Below are positions 1 through 8,275 of a stretch of DNA of 64,000 nucleotides, piece after piece. The translations under genes and the position numbers were made by a program. Every line of letters begins with the position of its first letter. Within the stretch, counting starts at the first letter, position 1. The stretch is from Caldalkalibacillus mannanilyticus JCM 10596 (GTDB taxonomy: Bacteria; Bacillota; Bacilli; Caldalkalibacillales; JCM-10596), in NCBI RefSeq assembly GCF_000615945.1, contig NZ_BAMO01000011.1:32397-96396 (forward strand). The letters are read 5' to 3'. The notes below the pieces were generated by a model. It was not told where the DNA came from. It ran no database searches and worked only from the letters and a program-made list of their open reading frames with translations.

Positions 1-499
1 CAGTGTGGCTCCATGCCGCCATTGATTTGGCATAGGGATCTAAAGCAAGCTTGGATTCATCCCCATGAGTAATGCGATAGTGATAGTAATACCCTCTGAC
101 ATTCTCTAGCCCAGTATTTTGCTCTGTTAGCGTGATGGACCATACACCTCGTTCTCCTAGAGTCATAGGGATTTCTACTACCTTTTCATTCTGATCTGCT
201 TTGTCATAGAGGACGACCGAAACTTGATCCGCTTTTGGTGACCATACTTTTAGGGTTGCCGATCCATTAGGGTGTAACGTTGCTCCAAGCTGCCCATCAT
301 AACCAAACATTTCATCGATTAATCTCCAGCCTTCTTTTACCGTTATGGTCTGATCCTGATAGGTTACCACAAACGGAGCGTGCTCTAAATTAAATTCACC
401 CTCAACCTCGACTCGTTGTGCATTCACAATCGTACTCTTCGTTAAAGTGATTTCCCTACCTTCTTTATCTTTAATCGTGAGTTCATTTAACAATTCCAT
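1..499 (-). CDS. Amylopullulanase, pullulanase module (partial, runs off the left edge)
   Basis: Open frame read leftwards off the window. The translation begins MELLNELTIKDKEG and contains a CBM48-like N-terminal segment of type I pullulanases (GYDGQLGATLHPNGS, then LKVWSPKADQVSVVLYD, and later GYYYHYRITHG and LDPYAKS). The catalytic GH13 barrel lies beyond the window. There is no ribosome site before the ATG at 499. Reading upstream in the same frame gives SKTEGLDPMELL, which continues the preceding open frame, so this is the downstream part of one long gene whose frame breaks in the A5 run (plus strand) at about 523-527. The role is hydrolysis of alpha-1,6 bonds in pullulan and branched starch, outside the cell given the signal peptide of the first module. 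The link to the upstream pieces is inferred from sense and frame continuity. Confidence 0.8.
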   Translation of the reverse strand, partial: MELLNELTIKDKEGREITLTKSTIVNAQRVEVEGEFNLEHAPFVVTYQDQTITVKEGWRLIDEMFGYDGQLGATLHPNGSATLKVWSPKADQVSVVLYDKADQNEKVVEIPMTLGERGVWSITLTEQNTGLENVRGYYYHYRITHGDESKLALDPYAKSMAAWSHT

Positions 500-504
500 A
501 GGGT

Positions 505-969
505 CTAGTCCCTCCGTTTTTGAAAAACCAGCCTCAGCTTCTTATCCGAAAGCAATTCCCCTGAATGTAAAGAAAGCGGCATTGAGCCAAAAGGATGGGG
601 GTAGATCGTAGGATCTCCATGCTTAATAAATAGATGATTAAACTGATTTATTTTATCAAAGGTATAATCGGATGTTTGCCCCTCCCCTTGCTTGTTGACG
701 AACAAGAAACCAAAACTTTCAGCGCCTTCTTTCAATTCAATATCATAATAGGCACCATAGCGACCTATATCTGTTGCATCTGTAGCTCCATCAGGCCAAC
801 TTCCAACCTCCTGAGATTCTTTGGCTACATCTCCCCAGACCCATGCCGACCAGCCTTCATACTGTTGATCTGCGCGTTCATAATGAATACGAACAGTTCG
901 TTCTGGCAAGTCGATAGGCTCATACAAAAATATGTGGTCAGAGCCTTGTTTTAGCCAAATCTCTTTCAT
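505..969 (-). CDS. Amylopullulanase, middle fragment: CBM41 (pullulanase-associated) domain
   Basis: A 154-residue open frame holding one complete CBM41/PUD starch-binding domain (TVRIHYERADQQYEGWSAW, then YGAYYDIELKEGAESFGFLFVN, ending GDPTIY). It is not an independent gene: there is no ribosome site at 969, and both ends join neighbouring frames. Upstream, the first module ends GDKDGGDKA-stop, but one extra base in the TTT run at 993-995 gives GDKSLELFAPDMKEIW, the usual end of a CBM41 domain. Downstream, one extra base at 523-527 gives KLRLVFSKTEGLDPMELL, running into the pullulanase module. It resembles the linker between amylase and pullulanase halves of bifunctional Bacillus amylopullulanases. 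Confidence 0.8.
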   Translation of the reverse strand: MKEIWLKQGSDHIFLYEPIDLPERTVRIHYERADQQYEGWSAWVWGDVAKESQEVGSWPDGATDATDIGRYGAYYDIELKEGAESFGFLFVNKQGEGQTSDYTFDKINQFNHLFIKHGDPTIYPHPFGSMPLSLHSGELLSDKKLRLVFQKRRD

Positions 970-986
970 ATCTGGAGCAAAAAGCT

Positions 987-3761
987 CTAGGCTTTATCGC
1001 CTCCATCCTTATCTCCAGTTGTTGTATTCAACACAAGAAAACCGATGTTTTTGGCATTGGGCTTTAACTCAATATCAAGATAGGCACCATAGCTTGTCAC
1101 TTGACTCGCTTGAAAAGCTGTACCCCCAGATGGCCAATTCTCTGATGGGGTAGCGATATCCCCCCACAGCCATAGTCCTAAATGTTCATAGCTGTGGTCT
1201 GTTCTCTGGTAATGAATTCTCAAGGTATTTTCCCTAATCTCCCCTACATCAGGCAACGTTCCACCTACTACTGTAAGTAACACCGTTCCTCCATCTTCCA
1301 TCGCTGGTATCTTAAAGGTTACCTTTCCATCACTTGACGCGGTGTACGTTTTATTGCTGTAATGATCTGTGACAACGGTATCGGCAGAAGTAAAGACTAG
1401 AGTCACTTCTTTTTCCATGCTCGAAACATTTAAACCTACTAAAACAGATTCATGTTCAACGCTTCTAGAAAAGACGAGATATTGATCTTGATCTGATCCA
1501 GCCACTTTTTTGCGCTCTCCACTTGCAAAAATATGAGAGTTTTCCGCTCTAAAGGCTAACAGCTTCTGATAATGAGCGAGCATCTCATTGCCTTCAAGCA
1601 GATTCCACGGCATATTGGGACGATTCGTATAGTAAGGGTAATCTGCTCTTCCTGGTATCCCTAGTTCTTCTCCATAGTAAATCACAGGCTGCCCTTTTGC
1701 CGTGATCTGTAGAGCGGCTGCCACTTTTAGCTTGCCGAGATCACCATCTACTAAATGATAGAAGCGATCTTCGTCATGACTTCCTAAAAATTGTCCTAAA
1801 GTAGCGCCATTTGAAAGCTTCTTGTTTCGATTTTCTAATTGGTTTTGGACGCGTGATACCTGACCATTGACAAAATCTCGAGCCAGGTTTTTAAAATCGA
1901 AATCTAATAATGAATCCATCATACCCGTATTTAAATATCCATGATCATCATTAGGACCTGCTCCCCATGATTCACCAATCATCTTGAATTGAGGCATCAC
2001 TTTCGTCAGTTCATTCTTAAATGCCATCCATGTCGTATCTTCGACATGCTTTACTGTATCCACACGGAAATAATCAATGGTATTTCCATTTTGAGTACGA
2101 GATTTCTCAATCCAGTCTACCTGCCATTGGATAATTTGTGCCCGTACTGCTGGGTCTTCTGTAATTAAATCAGGCAAACCTGCTAATTCACCACGAACCG
2201 TATCAGTCCCACCACTGCGAAGCATCCCAGCAAAGCGAGCTCGATCATCGTCAGATGGGTAATGAGGAATTTGTCCGTAAAGGGGAGCATCTGCTTCCTT
2301 TAAGCCATATCCTGTGTGGTTTAACACAACATCAACCATGATTTTGATCCCACGTGCATGGGCTTCATCAATCAGTTCATGGAAATCCTCCATCGTGCCA
2401 AAATGTGGATTCAGCTCACCAAAATTACTAGCCCAGTAGCCATGGTAGCCATAATAAGGGGTTCCTGGATGCTGGTATCTCACATCATACTTAATATTTT
2501 CAACAATTGGATTTATCCAAATCGTATTAATCCCTAGATCAGCTAGATAATCTAGTTTTTCCGTGATCCCTTTAAAGTCCCCACCCTGATATGTATTCGG
2601 CTTTGTTGTATCATAGTTAATTTCATAAGGGTCATTATTAGAATCATCACCGTCAAAGAAACGATCTGTTAATAAGAAATAAATAAGAGCTTCATTCCAA
2701 TCAAAATCAGCCGGCTCACCTGTAAACGTTCTTGCTTTGACCGTGAGCGTTACCTCACCTTCATGGTGAATGCCATATTCATCAATGGCAACAATCGGCA
2801 ACACTTTCTCTCCTGCCGTTGTTTTAGAATCGATAGCAATCGTCAATTCATTCAGTTCTGGGTCAATTCGAACTCTATCTTTCCCTCCAACCGCTGTTAA
2901 GTCAATAAATAGTTCACGAACCCCTACATCCTCCGCAGCTTCAAGCTCTATTCTTACTACAGCGTTTTCGTTGTAATCTACTGCTTCTGGATAGACACTT
3001 CCTCGCACTTCGATATCGGTTACAATATACGAAAGAACCGATTCTCCATTGACTGTATTGTACGGATCAGTAACTTCTTGTTCTGTCCCGTCCACGGTAA
3101 CAAAAAACGTATACGGATGCTTTCCTTGAGGAATGCTTTCAAGCGTATACACAAAGCGCTCAGTTGTTTCGTCATAAACCATCTCAAAACGTTCGTTCAA
3201 GATACCAAGCTCTACTTTTTCCAAACGTTCCATTTCATTGCTATAAAATAAATCTTTATCCCGAAAATAAACATGAGCATTCCCACCCTCTATAACTGGA
3301 CCTTTCACATCAGGCACAGTGTATAGGTCTGTAACACCACTTCTTACAACTACCTTCGTCACAAGGTCCGATTGACTCAAGGTAATGTAGCGATCCGCAT
3401 CGGTATCCTTCTCTTCCCAATTTCCTCGACGAATAATAAAGCCCACTCGATCTGCCTGTGAACTTACTTTAATCTTGGCAATGGCTTGCCCTTCTTCAAT
3501 CGTTAAAAAATCGATTTGATCATCTTGTACACCTGTCCCCCATACCCATAGGTTCCAGCCATCATATGCTTGATCAGGTCTATCGTAGACAAAGTGAATA
3601 TAACGTTCACGCGATTCTCCCTCATCACTTCCATCACCGACATTGTTAACGCTTACAATTTCTTCCGCATTGATGACAGGTATATATCCAGTAAGGATGG
3701 AAAAAAACATGGCGAATACCAGCCATAACGAAACAGCCTTTCTTTTTCTCTTACTCAGCAT
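987..3761 (-). CDS. Amylopullulanase, N-terminal secreted alpha-amylase (GH13) module
   Basis: Secreted starch hydrolase module. The start is set at 3761, where GAAAGGGGAAAAGTGT precedes ATG; a longer frame begins at 3794. Residues 1-33 form a signal peptide (lysine/arginine-rich, hydrophobic core, INA cleavage). Residues about 50-140 form a CBM41 domain, then beta-sandwich segments, then the GH13 barrel from about 355. GH13 motifs: DVVLNHTG near 475, FRVDTVKH near 565 (nucleophile Asp), MIGESWG near 596 (acid Glu), GSHDED near 663. A second CBM41 occupies about 840-924. The frame stops just after GGDKA, in the middle of a domain, and resumes in another frame (see the next two pieces). Two LacI/CcpA-type boxes lie upstream, consistent with sugar control. 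A separate secreted alpha-amylase would be the alternative, but the in-domain break argues for one bifunctional enzyme. Confidence 0.9.
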   Translation of the reverse strand: MLSKRKRKAVSLWLVFAMFFSILTGYIPVINAEEIVSVNNVGDGSDEGESRERYIHFVYDRPDQAYDGWNLWVWGTGVQDDQIDFLTIEEGQAIAKIKVSSQADRVGFIIRRGNWEEKDTDADRYITLSQSDLVTKVVVRSGVTDLYTVPDVKGPVIEGGNAHVYFRDKDLFYSNEMERLEKVELGILNERFEMVYDETTERFVYTLESIPQGKHPYTFFVTVDGTEQEVTDPYNTVNGESVLSYIVTDIEVRGSVYPEAVDYNENAVVRIELEAAEDVGVRELFIDLTAVGGKDRVRIDPELNELTIAIDSKTTAGEKVLPIVAIDEYGIHHEGEVTLTVKARTFTGEPADFDWNEALIYFLLTDRFFDGDDSNNDPYEINYDTTKPNTYQGGDFKGITEKLDYLADLGINTIWINPIVENIKYDVRYQHPGTPYYGYHGYWASNFGELNPHFGTMEDFHELIDEAHARGIKIMVDVVLNHTGYGLKEADAPLYGQIPHYPSDDDRARFAGMLRSGGTDTVRGELAGLPDLITEDPAVRAQIIQWQVDWIEKSRTQNGNTIDYFRVDTVKHVEDTTWMAFKNELTKVMPQFKMIGESWGAGPNDDHGYLNTGMMDSLLDFDFKNLARDFVNGQVSRVQNQLENRNKKLSNGATLGQFLGSHDEDRFYHLVDGDLGKLKVAAALQITAKGQPVIYYGEELGIPGRADYPYYTNRPNMPWNLLEGNEMLAHYQKLLAFRAENSHIFASGERKKVAGSDQDQYLVFSRSVEHESVLVGLNVSSMEKEVTLVFTSADTVVTDHYSNKTYTASSDGKVTFKIPAMEDGGTVLLTVVGGTLPDVGEIRENTLRIHYQRTDHSYEHLGLWLWGDIATPSENWPSGGTAFQASQVTSYGAYLDIELKPNAKNIGFLVLNTTTGDKDGGDKA

Positions 3762-3824
3762 ACACTTTTCCCCTTTCAATTTTGATAGAATCAAACAATA
3801 TAGCTATCTCCCCTTCCTACAAAG

Positions 3825-3838
3825 TGCAAACGGTTGCA
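3825..3838. promoter_or_regulatory. cre-like / LacI-family operator 1 of the amylopullulanase gene
   Basis: TGCAAACGGTTGCA is a near-perfect palindrome matching the core of catabolite-responsive elements (TGNAANCGNTNNCA) and of LacI-family maltose repressors. It lies 64-77 bases upstream of the amylase start at 3761. Starch genes in Bacillales are commonly controlled this way; which repressor binds cannot be told from the site. Confidence 0.65.
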
Positions 3839-3900
3839 TTTTATCTTAAAAAATGACTAGGAAGGGAACCTTTATAGTAAGACGTACACTCTTTTTCGAG

Positions 3901-3914
3901 CGCAACCGCTTTCA
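3901..3914. promoter_or_regulatory. cre-like / LacI-family operator 2 of the amylopullulanase gene
   Basis: On the minus strand TGAAAGCGGTTGCG fits the CcpA cre consensus in all but the last position. It lies 63 bases beyond operator 1. With operator 1 it forms a pair that could allow looping or separate CcpA and maltose-repressor binding. The rest of the gene-free stretch 3762-4093 shows only these boxes and the hairpin repeat at 4032. Confidence 0.55.
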
Positions 3915-4031
3915 TCACAAGCTATGATTCTACAATACTATGACCCGTGTCTTCTTTGCAATAAAATTTTTAGAAAATTTATGAATTCTTTATGGAAACA
4001 AACCTCTAGCGTGCTTCTCGTAAAAGCCACC

Positions 4032-4081
4032 AATAAAGTAGATCTTCATCAGATGGAGCTTTTACTCCACCTGATGGTTAG
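4032..4081 (+). repeat. Dispersed hairpin repeat, copy A
   Basis: About 50 bases starting AATAAAGTAGA. The inner part folds as CATCAG-a-TGGAG-loop-CTCCA-c-CTGATG. The same sequence recurs at 8225-8271 (inverted) and 63817-63865. It lies 12 bases past the stop of the membrane protein gene at 4094 and may act as its transcript end. Confidence 0.75.
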
Positions 4082-4093
4082 GACGGGATAAAA

Positions 4094-4501
4094 CTAAGCA
4101 TTTCCTTTAATGTATTTGTTTTTTCTCAAGCTTCTTACACACTGGAAAGTTGTAAGAACGATAGCTCCTATTCCAAAAAGTCGAATGAAAAGAATGGAAT
4201 CGAAACCCGTAAAACCACTAATTAGAACAAATAAAATGGCTCCTATCAACAGTATATTCATGGCTATCCAAAATATGATGTAAAAAGATTTTTTTAATTG
4301 TTCTAACAGATGAAAATAGATCGTATGAAGCGTACATATGATACCTATCGTGATGATAGAAAAGAGGATTTCAAATAAGGATAGAGGGATTGCATTATTT
4401 TCACCTAGCCCAATACTACCTAATAATAGAAACAAGAATAGAACAATAAATAGCACGGTTCCGAAAAAGCTTCCTACTTCTTTGACGCCTTTTTTTATCA
4501 T
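4094..4501 (-). CDS. Hypothetical four-helix membrane protein
   Basis: A 135-residue protein that I do not recognise. It has four predicted membrane segments (about residues 14-30, 41-62, 72-94 and 100-118), short basic ends, and a lysine/arginine-rich C-terminus (RSLRKNKYIKG). The start follows a clear AAGGAG site eight bases upstream. It stands alone between the amylopullulanase gene and a divergent lipoprotein gene. A second 135-residue four-helix protein lies at 6925, but I see no clear sequence similarity. No function is proposed. Confidence 0.65.
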   Translation of the reverse strand: MIKKGVKEVGSFFGTVLFIVLFLFLLLGSIGLGENNAIPLSLFEILFSIITIGIICTLHTIYFHLLEQLKKSFYIIFWIAMNILLIGAILFVLISGFTGFDSILFIRLFGIGAIVLTTFQCVRSLRKNKYIKGNA

Positions 4502-4733
4502 GGCAAGTCGCTCCTTACTTATTACATTCTATAAATACTTACGTAAAAATCATCCTAACTCCCTATATATAGAATCTATCAGCTTCTGATATAATCATTT
4601 TCGTTAGTTTACATTATTATACATCGACCACTGTTTTAAAAAAACATCTACTGATGTCATTTCGAAGATGACCATGTCTTCAGTCCTTCTTTAGAGAAGA
4701 CTTTCACAGATGGTCAGGTGGGAGGAGAAAAAT

Positions 4734-5936
4734 ATGAAAGCAAAAAATTTCCTATTTATAGCAATCCTTATTTTCTTTTTGGGGTTTCTAATAGGATGTG
4801 CGCATCATTTTCAAAAAAATATACCTACTAATGAATTAGATGAAGATGAAACAAATGGTTTATCTGTAAAAACTGAAGAATATATTCCCCTTCCCCATAT
4901 CATAGATTTTAAAATGATTGATCATGAGCATGGCTGGATGACCGTGATTAAAGATGAAGATAAAATTGGAATCCTCGTAACTTCAGATCAAGGATTCACG
5001 TGGAAAGAAGTCACACCAAATATTCCTCTCGGAAAAGAAATAACTCAGCCATATTTTTTCTTAAATGAAACACATGCTTGGTTAACAATGAAAAAATTTG
5101 GTGAAATCCAATTGATATATACACAAGACGGTGGAGAAAACTGGATAGAGTCCAATCCATTTGTTTCTGAAGAGGGCGAAATGATGGGACTTACTTTCAC
5201 AGATGAAAATATAGGTTGGATCACAAATTTTGTAAGTGGTATTGGAATGGGAGGGAATCATATCGAGTTAGCCAAAACCATTGATGGGGGAAAGAATTGG
5301 TCTTTGATTTCTGAAGAGTCCTCGAATCACATCATCCCATACGAAGGTTTAAAAGGAACCGTTATATTCTCAGACCCTCAACAAGGCTGGATTCCTGTAT
5401 CAACAATTGAGGTGCAGCCTTGGTTATTTGCCTCTACAAATGGAGGAACGACATGGGAGAGATATTACCTACCATCCCATCCAGAAATTCAAGGAGAGAA
5501 TCTAATTTCTGTTGGTCCTCTCATATTTTTAGAAAAAAACAATAAGGTTTTTATTGTGGGCTTTTCATCAGCCGATAAAGTAACTATTGCTATTTATAGT
5601 ACAACAAATAGCAATAATAATTGGGGTATTTCCCCAAAAATCGATTTTGAAAGTACTGATATTGGACCGAATGGTATAAGCATTAGTGTACTAGATGCCC
5701 AGCACGTATGGTTCGGATTAAAAAATAGATTATTTTCCTACCAAAACGCACAGTGGAAAGAAGAATCCTCTATTAGTGAAAAACTCCCTCAGGATTACTG
5801 GATAAAAAAAGTAGATTTTCTGAAAGAAAACGAAGGTTGGCTGGTTATAGGTAACAATATAAAATCTCGTTTATTGTATACTAAGGATGGAGGAAAGTCT
5901 TGGGAGGAAGTTCAAGCAAGGATTGAGTATAAATAG
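4734..5936 (+). CDS. Lipoprotein with five Asp-box (BNR/YCF48-like) repeats
   Basis: Exported lipoprotein of 400 residues. The start at 4734 is preceded by GGGAGGAGAAAAAT; an upstream ATG at 4710 has no such site. The signal peptide ends in the lipobox LIGC, so the mature protein is anchored to the outer face of the membrane. Five Asp-box motifs of the form SxDxGxTW recur: TSDQGFTW, TQDGGENW, TIDGGKNW, STNGGTTW and TKDGGKSW, each followed by a GW-containing strand. This predicts a beta-propeller like the YCF48/Hcf136 and sialidase-type BNR folds. Such propellers usually bind proteins or glycans; the catalytic residues of sialidases are not apparent. It is a single gene, ending just before a bidirectional terminator. 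The exact role is unknown. Confidence 0.8.
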   Translation: MKAKNFLFIAILIFFLGFLIGCAHHFQKNIPTNELDEDETNGLSVKTEEYIPLPHIIDFKMIDHEHGWMTVIKDEDKIGILVTSDQGFTWKEVTPNIPLGKEITQPYFFLNETHAWLTMKKFGEIQLIYTQDGGENWIESNPFVSEEGEMMGLTFTDENIGWITNFVSGIGMGGNHIELAKTIDGGKNWSLISEESSNHIIPYEGLKGTVIFSDPQQGWIPVSTIEVQPWLFASTNGGTTWERYYLPSHPEIQGENLISVGPLIFLEKNNKVFIVGFSSADKVTIAIYSTTNSNNNWGISPKIDFESTDIGPNGISISVLDAQHVWFGLKNRLFSYQNAQWKEESSISEKLPQDYWIKKVDFLKENEGWLVIGNNIKSRLLYTKDGGKSWEEVQARIEYK

Positions 5937-5947
5937 AACCTTTTTGT

Positions 5948-5976
5948 AAGGAGGAGGACACTCGTGTTCCTCCTTT
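5948..5976. terminator. Bidirectional terminator between convergent genes
   Basis: AAGGAGGAGGACAC pairs with GTGTTCCTCCTTT with a one-base bulge, between the stop codons of the convergent BNR lipoprotein and Fic genes. Confidence 0.6.
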
Positions 5977-6717
5977 CTATTCGATAGCTTGTAGGTATCT
6001 GTTCAAGCTTTCTTCCACGTTTTCCGCAACAAGAGTGATAAATTCATCCGTGCTCCCACCCACACTCGCCTTTTCTAAAGCCTGATAATAGGCAAGTCTC
6101 TTTTCAGCTTGAGCTTTCAAAATAGCTGGTGGATAGCCTTCCTTCATTAATAAAAAATTCATTAAAAGTCTTGCTGTCCTACCGTTTCCATCAGTAAATG
6201 GATGAATATAGACGAAGCGAAAATGAAAGAGCGCTGCTAATTCGACTGGATGCAGGGTTTCTTTACTTTGCTTGTACCATGAAATGAGTTGTTCAATCTC
6301 CTCCTGAACTTTTAGGAAATGCGGTGGTTTATGTTCACTACCCGATATAGCGACGTTAATTGATCGAAATCTACCAGCATTTTCATCATCAATATTCTTT
6401 AAAATAAGATAGTGAGCATCCTTCAATACTTTTTCAGAGAGTTCTATTTCTTTTGTTACTAAATCTTCAATAAGTGAAATGGCGTGACCGTGATTAATGA
6501 CTTCAAAATGTTCTCGAAGTTTTTTTCCACCTATTGTTAACCCCTCTTCAAGCACTACCTTGGTTTCGAGGAGGGTTAAGGTGTTTCCTTCAATTGCATT
6601 ACTATGATACGTCCATTCCACATTAAACACTTCTCTCAAGTTCTTGATGGCTGCTTTGGGCAAAGGACGCTTTGAATCTAACTTTTGTTTTAATTGATTA
6701 ATAGTTGAAAAATTCAT
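5977..6717 (-). CDS. Fic family protein (probable AMPylase, class II)
   Basis: A 246-residue Fic/DOC enzyme, expected to transfer AMP (or another phosphate-linked group) from a nucleotide to a hydroxyl side chain of a target protein in the cytoplasm. The catalytic signature HPFTDGNGR is complete, with the active-site His near residue 171. SNAIEGN near residues 38-44 fits the inhibitory (S/T)xxxE(G/N) helix placed N-terminal to the Fic core, so this is a self-inhibited class II Fic and no separate antitoxin is needed. The start follows AAGGAATGATCCC. It is monocistronic, with no toxin-antitoxin partner next to it. The target cannot be inferred. Confidence 0.9.
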   Translation of the reverse strand: MNFSTINQLKQKLDSKRPLPKAAIKNLREVFNVEWTYHSNAIEGNTLTLLETKVVLEEGLTIGGKKLREHFEVINHGHAISLIEDLVTKEIELSEKVLKDAHYLILKNIDDENAGRFRSINVAISGSEHKPPHFLKVQEEIEQLISWYKQSKETLHPVELAALFHFRFVYIHPFTDGNGRTARLLMNFLLMKEGYPPAILKAQAEKRLAYYQALEKASVGGSTDEFITLVAENVEESLNRYLQAIE

Positions 6718-6924
6718 GGGATCATTCCTTATTAAGAATAGGCTTTTGTATCAAATCAATCTTAGTTCAGTTTCAAAATCCTCTTGCTTTCTGCCTTATC
6801 TACCTATCAAATTTGCCCAGATCTGCTTTCCTATCTAGTATAGCCAACATTTCTTAACATAACAATCCATCCTTCTTTCCTCCAATTCAAAATTTCTAAT
6901 AGACATTCTCTTAGGAAAGTGAAT

Positions 6925-7332
6925 TTATTTTTTTATTATGAAAGAAGAAACAAGGGAATATATAAGTCCTACTATTCCGAATATAATCATGGCAGTTTCT
7001 TTTCTAACATCAGCCCCACTAATTTCAACCCATTCTGGATACGTGATAAAATAAATATAACTCCCAATAAACAGACCTAAGCAGCTTAATGAAATTACTT
7101 TTAAGATAATAAACAATCGCTGGCTAGGCAAGAAATCAAATAAAACTGACAGTGGTAAAAAAGTGAGTAAAAAAGAAAATATTGCCTGAACAATATTTTC
7201 TTTAAAATCTACTTTAATATCTTCAAATGGAACAATTTTAACACTTTCTAGAATTTCTAAACACTTAGAGCCTATAACATAAAGAATAATGAAGATGGTA
7301 AACAGAATTGCATAACGTTTTACTGTATTCAT
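6925..7332 (-). CDS. Hypothetical four-helix membrane protein
   Basis: The start at MNTVKRYA (7332) gives 135 residues with four hydrophobic segments; the longer frame from 7425 overlaps the upstream lipoprotein gene and adds non-typical sequence. It begins 16 bases after the stop of the DUF4097-like lipoprotein gene, with only a weak ribosome site, so it is probably translated from the same message. I do not recognise the family. The loop between helices 3 and 4 (FITYPEWVEISGADVRKE) probably faces one side of the membrane. The 208 bases between 6717 and 6925 show nothing further. Confidence 0.6.
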   Translation of the reverse strand: MNTVKRYAILFTIFIILYVIGSKCLEILESVKIVPFEDIKVDFKENIVQAIFSFLLTFLPLSVLFDFLPSQRLFIILKVISLSCLGLFIGSYIYFITYPEWVEISGADVRKETAMIIFGIVGLIYSLVSSFIIKK

Positions 7333-7348
7333 AATGCCTATCAGGCCA

Positions 7349-8191
7349 TCACTTACTTTTCTCAACCGTAATAGCACCAACTGAGGTAGACAAAGTAACA
7401 GCAGGTCCCCCTCCATTGATTTCATTCTTCCCCTTCGATGCGCCGTTAATGATCCCCAGATCCGTTTTAACGTTTAGTGTTAACGGTAGGGATTCATTAA
7501 AGTTTGCTTGAATCTCACCTACATCTGTTTTGGCGGATAGGGTGCTTTGTTCATCCATTTGATTGATTTTAAGATGAAGACTCCCTACATCAGAGTGAAT
7601 AACTGATTTCCCCATGATATGCGCTCCATCAACTATAATAGCTCCCACGTTATTCTGGACGTTATACACTCCTTTGAAGTCGCTTAGTTCAATTTCACCC
7701 ACATGAGTAGAAATATCTATTCCTTTCACACTATGAGGAATCTCAATCTCATAATGAATAGAAAATTTAGCATCTCCATATTCACGCTTTGCCCACTTCC
7801 ATATATCCATATTTTCATGTTGAGCAGGATGAGTGACGATCTCAGCCTCATTCTTATTTATGATAATAGACGTTTCTGCTTGCTGAATGATTTCTTCCAC
7901 GATCCTTTGATTATCTCTTCCTAGTTGGGTAATCGTTGTATGAACTGTGATTTGTTCAATGGGGCTCGACTTAATCTGGATATCTCCAACCTGATTTTTT
8001 AAGAGTAACGTATCCACTGTTTCTTGCGTAAGCTCTAGATCCTTACTCTCCAAGGGATGTTGATTTATGTTTTCAAATACTTCTTGCTTCAACAAAACAG
8101 GATCAATGGCTTCGGAACACGCGGTAGTTAGTAGCGTTAGACAAAAAATGGACAGTACCAGCATTACATATTTTCGTAGGGTTATACGCAT
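7349..8191 (-). CDS. DUF4097-like (toastrack) lipoprotein
   Basis: About 280 residues. The start is set at the internal MRITLRKY (8191), which follows AAAGGAGCTTTTAAAA; the longer frame uses a GTG at 8251 inside the hairpin repeat. The signal peptide ends LTTACSEA (lipobox). The mature part is a series of short repeated beta-strands with DVGEI, DLGII and SVGAI turns and a glycine-rich motif GKNEINGGGPAVTLSTSVGA, typical of the DUF4097/DUF2807-type beta-helix found in envelope proteins of Firmicutes. It sits first in a probable two-gene unit with the membrane protein at 6925. The function is not known; an envelope-stress or adhesin-like role is only a guess from the fold. Confidence 0.7.
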   Translation of the reverse strand: MRITLRKYVMLVLSIFCLTLLTTACSEAIDPVLLKQEVFENINQHPLESKDLELTQETVDTLLLKNQVGDIQIKSSPIEQITVHTTITQLGRDNQRIVEEIIQQAETSIIINKNEAEIVTHPAQHENMDIWKWAKREYGDAKFSIHYEIEIPHSVKGIDISTHVGEIELSDFKGVYNVQNNVGAIIVDGAHIMGKSVIHSDVGSLHLKINQMDEQSTLSAKTDVGEIQANFNESLPLTLNVKTDLGIINGASKGKNEINGGGPAVTLSTSVGAITVEKSK

Positions 8192-8224
8192 TTTTAAAAG
8201 CTCCTTTTCATTTTTCTCTTTTTT

Positions 8225-8271
8225 ACCATCAGGTGGAGTAAAAACTCTCACTGATAGAAGTCTACTTTATT
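8225..8271 (-). repeat. Dispersed hairpin repeat, copy B
   Basis: The inverse of copies A (4032) and C (63817): read on the minus strand it starts AATAAAGTAGACTTC and ends CTCCACCTGATGGTA. It sits four bases past the yhhN-family stop codon and just upstream of the lipoprotein ribosome site, so it is transcribed in the leader of the downstream gene. Confidence 0.75.
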
Positions 8272-8275
8272 GTTT

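Noticed and set aside
4502..4733. Imperfect hairpin near 4665-4720 (GACCAT with GGTC) as a riboswitch
   Set aside because: The pairing is short and interrupted and no known riboswitch core is recognisable.
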